Of a stretch of DNA of 62,070 nt, positions 57,887 to 62,070 are shown piece by piece; within the stretch, counting starts at the first letter, position 1, and each line of letters begins with the position of its first letter. Below the pieces are notes generated by a model. It was not told the origin of the DNA, did not search any database, and worked only from the letters and a program-made list of their open reading frames with translations. The DNA is from CAYSYM01 sp964435115 (GTDB taxonomy: Bacteria; Chloroflexota; UBA6077; CF-72): positions 1 to 62,070 of the forward strand of contig CAYSYM010000021.1 of assembly GCA_964435115.1 (NCBI GenBank), in the 5' to 3' direction. A program made the translations under genes and the position numbers.

Positions 57887-58354
57887 ATGGCGAGCCAGGA
57901 CGGGACGACTGGTGGCCCGCTGCGCAAGTACGCGGGGCTGGACGAGCACGAGCTGCGGCAGGTGCTCGCCCTCGTCGAAGGGACGGACGTCCTCGAGCTC
58001 GAAGTGGCGTTCGGGTCCGGGCGCCTCGCGCTGCGGCGGCCGGCAGTGGGCGCGGCCGGCTGGACCGGCACGGCCGCGACCCTGCCGGCTGCCCAGCACG
58101 ACCACCCCGGTCCGGAGCCGCCGCTAGCGATCACCTCACCGCTTGTGGGCATCTTTCGGCCGTCTGTCCGCCCGGGCGACCAGGTGGCAGAGGGGCAGCC
58201 GCTCGGCGCCATCGAAGCCCTGGGGATGCCGACGAGTGTGGATGCGCCCCAGGGGGGAACTGTAGAGGAGGTCCTGGTAGCGGATGGCAGCCCCGTCGAG
58301 TACGGGCAGCCGCTGCTGGTGCTGAAACGTGCCGAGCGCGACCACCGTCCGTAA
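57887..58354 (+). CDS. Biotin carboxyl carrier-like protein lacking the biotin lysine
   Basis: The product has 155 residues with the layout of AccB: an N-terminal helical region (LDEHELRQVLALVEGTDVLELEV, GRLALRR), a Pro/Ala linker, and a C-terminal biotinyl domain (ITSPLVGIFRPSVRPGDQVAEGQPLG, then GGTVEEVLVADGSPVEYGQPLLVL). In true BCCP the turn reads EAMKM with biotinylated lysine. Here residues 110-114 read EALGM, so Gly113 replaces the lysine and biotinylation is impossible. It sits where many genomes have efp-accB. It may act as a non-carrier regulator, like plant BADC proteins, or as a structural subunit. No accC is adjacent. Confidence 0.85.
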   Translation: MASQDGTTGGPLRKYAGLDEHELRQVLALVEGTDVLELEVAFGSGRLALRRPAVGAAGWTGTAATLPAAQHDHPGPEPPLAITSPLVGIFRPSVRPGDQVAEGQPLGAIEALGMPTSVDAPQGGTVEEVLVADGSPVEYGQPLLVLKRAERDHRP

Positions 58355-58369
58355 GTGGTGTGCGGCACC

Positions 58370-59557
58370 ATGCTGAGGAGCGCGCTGCGTCCCCCACCCG
58401 CCGAGGGGGCTCCGCACGTCTACTCGGTGGAGGAGCTCGGCCTGTACCTGGGGATGCTTCTGGAAGGCGATCCGAACCTCCAGGACGTATGGCTGCGCGG
58501 TGAGGTCTCCAACCTCTCGCGGTCGCCGGCCGGGCACTACTACTTCTGCCTGAAGGACCCCTCCGGGCAGGTGAAGTGCGTGCTCTTCAGGGGGAGCGCC
58601 GCCCGTTCGCCCGTGCTGCCCGAGCACGGGCAGGCGGTCGTGGCGCACGGGCAGGTGCGCTTCTACGCCCGCCAGGGCCTGTGCGAGCTGGTGGCCGACC
58701 TGCTCTTCCCAGAAGGCGTAGGGCTCGCCCAGATGCGGTTCGAGGCCCTGTACCGGCGCCTCGACGCCGAGGGGTTGTTCGACCAGGCGCGCAAGCGGCC
58801 GCTGCCCCATTTCCCGCGGCGGATCGGCGCCATCACCTCGGACGGTGGCGCGGTCATCCACGACCTGCTCACGGTGCTCGGCCGCCGCTACCCGGTCGCC
58901 GAGGTGGTGTTCGTGCCGACCCCCGTGCAGGGCGAAGGTGCGGTAGTGGCCATGGCGGCGGCGCTGCGCGGGCTCTGCCTGTGGCGCGGCCGGGACGGCA
59001 GTGGGGTGGACGTGGTCATCCTGGCGCGGGGTGGTGGTTCCGCCGAAGACCTCGCGCCGTTCAACGACGAGCGTCTCGTGCGCGCCGTCTTCGGCAGCCC
59101 CGTGCCTGTGGTCTCGGCGGTCGGACACGAGACGGACGTCACGCTGGCCGACCTGGCGGCCGACCTGCGCGCACCGACGCCGTCCGCCGCCGCCGAGCTG
59201 GTCGCGCCCGACCTCGGGGCGCTCCAGCGAGAGCTGCGCGCGACCCAGCACCGTGCCTGGCTGACGGTCCAGCACATCTTGGAGGCCGGCCACGCCGACT
59301 GCGAGGTGGCCCGCGCGGCCCTGGTGCGCAAGCTGGCCCGCCGTCTGGAGCTCATCCGCGAGCAGCTCGCAGGGAGGCAGGCCCAGCTGGCGGCCCTCAG
59401 TCCGGAACGCACGCTCGGCCGCGGGTACGCGGTAGTGGAGATCGACGGCCGGGTAGTCCGCGATGCGTCAGGGGTGCGCCCGGGCCAGCAGATGCTGGTG
59501 CGGTTGCAGCGTGGTCGGGTGGACGGTACGGTTACCGGCGTCCATCCGGTGCGATGA
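58370..59557 (+). CDS. xseA: Exodeoxyribonuclease VII large subunit
   Basis: XseA with XseB degrades single-stranded DNA to oligonucleotides. The product has 395 residues from ATG 58370; a GTG at 58355 is possible but adds nothing conserved. It has an N-terminal OB fold (VWLRGEVSNLSRSPAGHYYFCLKD, VKCVLFRG, GLCELVADLLFPEG) and a catalytic domain with RIGAITSDGGAVIHDLL, VDVVILARGGGSAEDLAPFNDE, VSAVGHETDVTLADLAADLRAPTPSAAAELV and the C-terminal GRGYAVVE. The coiled-coil arm is shorter than in E. coli. xseB follows after 13 bases. Confidence 0.93.
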   Translation: MLRSALRPPPAEGAPHVYSVEELGLYLGMLLEGDPNLQDVWLRGEVSNLSRSPAGHYYFCLKDPSGQVKCVLFRGSAARSPVLPEHGQAVVAHGQVRFYARQGLCELVADLLFPEGVGLAQMRFEALYRRLDAEGLFDQARKRPLPHFPRRIGAITSDGGAVIHDLLTVLGRRYPVAEVVFVPTPVQGEGAVVAMAAALRGLCLWRGRDGSGVDVVILARGGGSAEDLAPFNDERLVRAVFGSPVPVVSAVGHETDVTLADLAADLRAPTPSAAAELVAPDLGALQRELRATQHRAWLTVQHILEAGHADCEVARAALVRKLARRLELIREQLAGRQAQLAALSPERTLGRGYAVVEIDGRVVRDASGVRPGQQMLVRLQRGRVDGTVTGVHPVR

Positions 59558-59570
59558 ATCTGGTGAGGTC

Positions 59571-59834
59571 GTGACCGCGGAAGATCGTGCCTCTGTCGCC
59601 ACCGCCGGTCGCCACGGCGCCGACGCGCGGGCGTTCGAGGATGCCTACCAGGAGCTGCAGCACGTCGTGGACGAGCTGGACGCCGGCGGCCTGGGGCTGG
59701 AGGCGGCAGTTCGGCTCTTTGAGCGGGGCATGCAGCTCGCGGCTGAGTGTGAGCGTATCGTGGCGGCCGCGGAGCTCCGCGTGACGCGAGTCCTGCCGGA
59801 AGAGCTGGCTCCATCGCCCGAAGAGCCGCGCTAG
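59571..59834 (+). CDS. xseB: Exodeoxyribonuclease VII small subunit
   Basis: The product has 87 residues from GTG 59571 with GAGG just upstream. The XseB helical hairpin is clear: FEDAYQELQHVVDELDAGGLGLEAAVRLFERGMQLAAECERIVAAAELRV. Several XseB copies bind the long arm of XseA and activate the nuclease. The position directly after xseA supports the call. N- and C-terminal tails are short and charged. Confidence 0.92.
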   Translation: MTAEDRASVATAGRHGADARAFEDAYQELQHVVDELDAGGLGLEAAVRLFERGMQLAAECERIVAAAELRVTRVLPEELAPSPEEPR

Positions 59835-59915
59835 TGGCCCGGGTGGGTTCGCGGAAGCGCTGCCTCAAGACGCGGCCCTGGCCGCTGTGAGCCATCTAGC
59901 CCTGGAGTGGACGGC

Positions 59916-60341
59916 ATGCTGGCCAACCGGGTCCTGGTGGTGTGCCTCATCTCGTGGACGCTGGCCCAGGGATCGAAGCTGCTCGTGAACCTGGTGCAGG
60001 AGCGGCGGCTGAACCTGCGCTACCTCGCCACCTCGGGTGGCATGCCGAGCGCCCACTCGGCCGTGGTCGTGGCGCTCGCCACGCGGGTGGGAATGGAGAC
60101 CGGGCTCGACTCGGTTCCCTTCGCCATCGCGGCCGTCTTCGCCGCGGTCGTGCTGTACGACGCCGCCGGCGTCCGCCGCGCCGTCAGCGTGCAGGCGCGC
60201 ATCCTGAACCGCATGCTCGCCGAGATGATCGAGGCGCAGCAGTTCAACGAGCGGCGTCTGCGGGAGCTGATCGGCCACACGCCGTTCGAGGTGTTCGTGG
60301 GCAGTCTGCTGGGCGCGCTCACAGCGCTGAGCTGGAGCTGA
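59916..60341 (+). CDS. Divergent PAP2-family (DUF212) membrane protein
   Basis: The product has 141 residues from ATG 59916, with TGGAG 8 bases upstream; GTG 59907 is a less likely start. It has about four hydrophobic helices with the DUF212 pattern: AQGSKLLVNLVQERRLNLRYLATSGGMPSAHSAVVVALATRVG, then AVVLYDAAGVRRAVSVQARILNRM and LIGHTPFEVFVGSLLG. The SGGMPSAHSA box resembles the PAP2 phosphatase signature, so lipid-phosphate hydrolysis in the membrane is proposed, not shown. It follows xseB by 81 bases. Confidence 0.88.
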   Translation: MLANRVLVVCLISWTLAQGSKLLVNLVQERRLNLRYLATSGGMPSAHSAVVVALATRVGMETGLDSVPFAIAAVFAAVVLYDAAGVRRAVSVQARILNRMLAEMIEAQQFNERRLRELIGHTPFEVFVGSLLGALTALSWS

Positions 60342-60360
60342 GCCCGCCCGACCTCCGCAC

Positions 60361-60398
60361 GCGGGAGCGCGTGCTCGCTGGCCCCGGGGCGCTCCCGC
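60361..60398. terminator. Hairpin in the 310-base convergent gap 60342-60651
   Basis: GCGGGAGCGC (60361-60370) pairs perfectly with GCGCTCCCGC (60389-60398), 19 bases after the DUF212 stop. It is a likely terminator for the plus-strand genes. I found no gene in the remaining ~250 bases, nor the missing C-terminus of the WYL regulator in an obvious frame. Confidence 0.5.
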
Positions 60399-60651
60399 AC
60401 ACCTCTCACGGGCGTTGCCGAGGTCTGTCACGCGCCAGGCGAACGGGGACCTCGGCCGCCGGGGTCGACCACGTCCCCACGCTTCAGCTGGCCCCCACGC
60501 TCTACCGGGGTCGCCCGAAGGGACGGAGGCTGCGGCCGATGGTGGGCCACTCGCCGTTACGCCCCAGGCTTCAGGACCGGTCGTACGCGCCGCGTCGCTC
60601 CGAGGCCGCCGAAGGGATCGACTGTGCGGGCGCTCCGCCGTCTCTCGATCT

Positions 60652-61320
60652 TCACAGCCCGGTGGCCTGGGTCACGGCCACCACGGCGGCCAGGTCGAAC
60701 ACCATCATCCGGCGCCGCTGCCGACAGAGGCCGATCACGTACCATGAGCTGTGGTAGGGGAAGAGCACCTCGGGCTGCACGATCGGCTCGAGGATCGACG
60801 AGATCGGTTCGCCGGCCGGGTAGTGCAGCTTCACGTAGGACCGGCGGAGGAGCGCGTCAGCCAGTGCGGCGAAGATCTCCTGCTGGCGGCCCGCTCGCTG
60901 CTGATTCGTGGCTTCGATCGTCTTCACCACGAGCGGTCGCAGGTGGAACGGGAACAGGGTGGGGAGCTTCTCCATGAGCGACCGAAGCCGATCGGTGGGC
61001 ATGCTCGGATCGCGGGTGGCGCGGCGCAGCAGGAGCAGGAGGAGCTGCGCCTCTGCCAGGGAGAAGCTGGCGCTGTCTTCCTGTCTGCCGTTGAGGAACC
61101 GATACCCGTGCCGCCGCACGAGCGGCAGCCCCATCTCGTTGCGGATCACGTTGAGGTCCGCCTGAATCTGGCGTTCGCTCAAGGTGTACTCGGCTGCGAG
61201 CTGCTTGCGGCTCTTGCCCGGCGCGCGGGCGATGTCCTCGACGATTTGCCAGATGCGTCTGAAGCGTTCGGCCGCCAGACGCTTCCGCTCGGCTCTGGTG
61301 TGGCTGCGCCCGTCGTCCAT
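60652..61320 (-). CDS. HTH-WYL transcriptional regulator, C-terminally short
   Basis: The product has 222 residues from ATG 61320 (GTG 61326 possible). The N-terminal helix-turn-helix is of DeoR/WYL type: RIWQIVEDIARAPGKSRKQLAAEYTLSERQIQADLNVIR. The middle has FSLAEAQLLLLLLRRA. A WYL domain begins VKLHYPAGEPISSILEPIVQPEVLFPYHSSWYVIGLC and stops soon after RMMVFDLAAVVAVTQATGL. Typical members are 300 or more residues, with a further C-terminal extension domain. So this is a natural short form or a truncated gene. WYL regulators often sense nucleic-acid or second-messenger ligands. The target is unknown. Confidence 0.75.
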   Translation of the reverse strand: MDDGRSHTRAERKRLAAERFRRIWQIVEDIARAPGKSRKQLAAEYTLSERQIQADLNVIRNEMGLPLVRRHGYRFLNGRQEDSASFSLAEAQLLLLLLRRATRDPSMPTDRLRSLMEKLPTLFPFHLRPLVVKTIEATNQQRAGRQQEIFAALADALLRRSYVKLHYPAGEPISSILEPIVQPEVLFPYHSSWYVIGLCRQRRRMMVFDLAAVVAVTQATGL

Positions 61321-61385
61321 GGTCACTCTGGCGGCCCTAGAAATCCGTGCTCCTCACCGCGCCGGCAGGCTGGCGGTTCTGGAGC

Positions 61386-62070
61386 TCAAGCGTCGCTGGG
61401 AGGGGTCACCTGCCCGTCCAGCACCTGCCAGACGCCCTGGGTGCGGGCGAGGGTAGCCGCATCGGCCGTGATCGCCGCGCCAGCGACGACGGGGATCGCC
61501 GGGCGCCCGAGGCGCGCCAGCAAGGAGGCCCGCTCCGCGGCGCGTTCAACGTCGCCCGGGCCAACGCCCGCCGAGACCTCAACCACCAGGTACACCTCCG
61601 CCTGGTCCGCGCGCCGCCGGCCGGTGAGGACCAGGTCGGCCGCCAGGAGGGGGGTGCGGTCCCGCTCGTCAAGCTCCTGGGCCTCGACGGCCGCGTCGAC
61701 CAGGTCGGCCAGGGCGCTGGAGTCCAGGACACGCACGCGCCGCGCGATGGGAGCGAAGTACGCGCCCGCGCGGTCTCGGTAGCGCATCTCGAGCACCGCG
61801 CCCCGGAGATCACCCACGTGGACCTCGAGACGCTGGAGGCGCTCCTCGCCGCGCGTCTGGGCCTCGAGCAGGTGCGCCACGGCCACCGCCAGCTCCGCCA
61901 GCCGCTGCTCCGTGCGCGCCTGCGCCGCGGCGAGTTGGTCCAGCCGCTGCTCCGTGCGCGCCTGCGCGGCGGCGAGGGCATCCACCCGGACCGTCAGCTC
62001 CTCCAGCCGGGCGGTGAGCTGGTCCACCCGGACGGTGAGCTGCTCCAGGGCCGCCTCGACCCGATCCAGT
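61386..62070 (-). CDS. Coiled-coil protein with nuclease-like C-terminal domain (5' end outside the window)
   Basis: The frame is open to the right edge, so the N-terminus is missing; at least 227 residues are visible. The visible N-terminal part is heptad coiled coil (VEAALEQLTVRVDQL, LAAAQARTEQRLDQLAAAQ), with a 42-bp DNA repeat at 61899 and 61941. The C-terminal domain has PLLAADLVLTGRR, VYLVVEVSAGVGPGDVERAAERASLL and GRPAIPVVAGAAI, the same pattern as the protein at 23474-24469. The ExK of PD-(D/E)XK enzymes is again ExS (EVS). It is a homologue of that gene, with unknown function. Confidence 0.75.
   Translation of the reverse strand, partial: LDRVEAALEQLTVRVDQLTARLEELTVRVDALAAAQARTEQRLDQLAAAQARTEQRLAELAVAVAHLLEAQTRGEERLQRLEVHVGDLRGAVLEMRYRDRAGAYFAPIARRVRVLDSSALADLVDAAVEAQELDERDRTPLLAADLVLTGRRRADQAEVYLVVEVSAGVGPGDVERAAERASLLARLGRPAIPVVAGAAITADAATLARTQGVWQVLDGQVTPPSDA

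Overview
The window is about 62 kb of very GC-rich bacterial chromosome, densely coding, with many GTG/TTG starts and stop-start overlaps of a few bases. I saw no rRNA, tRNA, phage, insertion sequence or CRISPR array. The gene content (eno-gap-pgk-tpiA, efp next to a biotinyl-domain gene and xseAB, a FabL-type enoyl reductase, an Rsb stressosome cassette, an EF-P with arginine at the loop tip) fits a deep-branching Gram-positive-like phylum. Chloroflexota (Thermomicrobia-like) is my best guess, by inference only.

Layout. 1-5 kb (minus): the first codons of etfB, a membrane Fe-S oxidoreductase that should pass ETF electrons to quinone, two alpha/beta hydrolases and a nicotinamidase. 5.3-7.5 kb: an APC permease. 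7.5-12.7 kb (minus): an active/inactive pair of M16 peptidases, a PRC-barrel protein and a gamma-glutamyltransferase. 13.2-16.7 kb (plus): a six-gene stressosome cassette opened by a histidine kinase carrying an RsbU-type N-terminal domain, then RsbR, RsbS, two RsbT paralogues and RsbX. 16.9-20.2 kb: hisD, a membrane protein and chromate transporter chrA. 20.3-22.4 kb: a cysteinyl-tRNA synthetase core fused to a family 2 glycosyltransferase. 22.4-26.8 kb: an HD hydrolase, a heptad-repeat coiled-coil protein and FtsK. 26.9-29.9 kb: a reactive-sulfur operon (rhodanese, ArsR regulator, CstB-like dioxygenase/rhodanese, DUF302) behind a palindromic operator.

30-32.8 kb (minus): class III aminotransferase, a FolD with altered catalytic residues, acylphosphatase and a small membrane protein. 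33.1-35.7 kb: a less GC-rich amino-acid ABC transporter with a permease-ATPase fusion and a strong intercistronic hairpin. 36-39.2 kb: SufU, Nudix hydrolase, FlK-like thioesterase, a zinc-binding hypothetical and a DUF433/DUF5615 toxin-antitoxin pair. 39.5-43 kb: a small unknown ORF, OsmC, FabL, a 32-residue bS22/COX24-like protein and glyA. 43.1-49.1 kb: NfeD and the lower glycolysis genes. 49.2-52.1 kb: an HlyD/ABC-2 exporter. 52.2-59.8 kb: dprA, topA, a proline peptidase, efp, a biotinyl-domain protein lacking its lysine, xseA and xseB. 59.9-62 kb: a DUF212 membrane protein, a shortened WYL regulator and a second coiled-coil protein cut by the window edge.

Most genes are housekeeping. The best candidates for undescribed biology are the stressosome rewired to a histidine kinase, the CysRS-glycosyltransferase fusion, the lysine-less biotinyl protein beside efp/xseAB, the altered FolD, and the twin coiled-coil proteins. 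Many genes are preceded by a TAnnnT -10-like hexamer with no clear -35, sometimes only 6-13 bases from the start codon, so short-leader or leaderless transcripts may be common.
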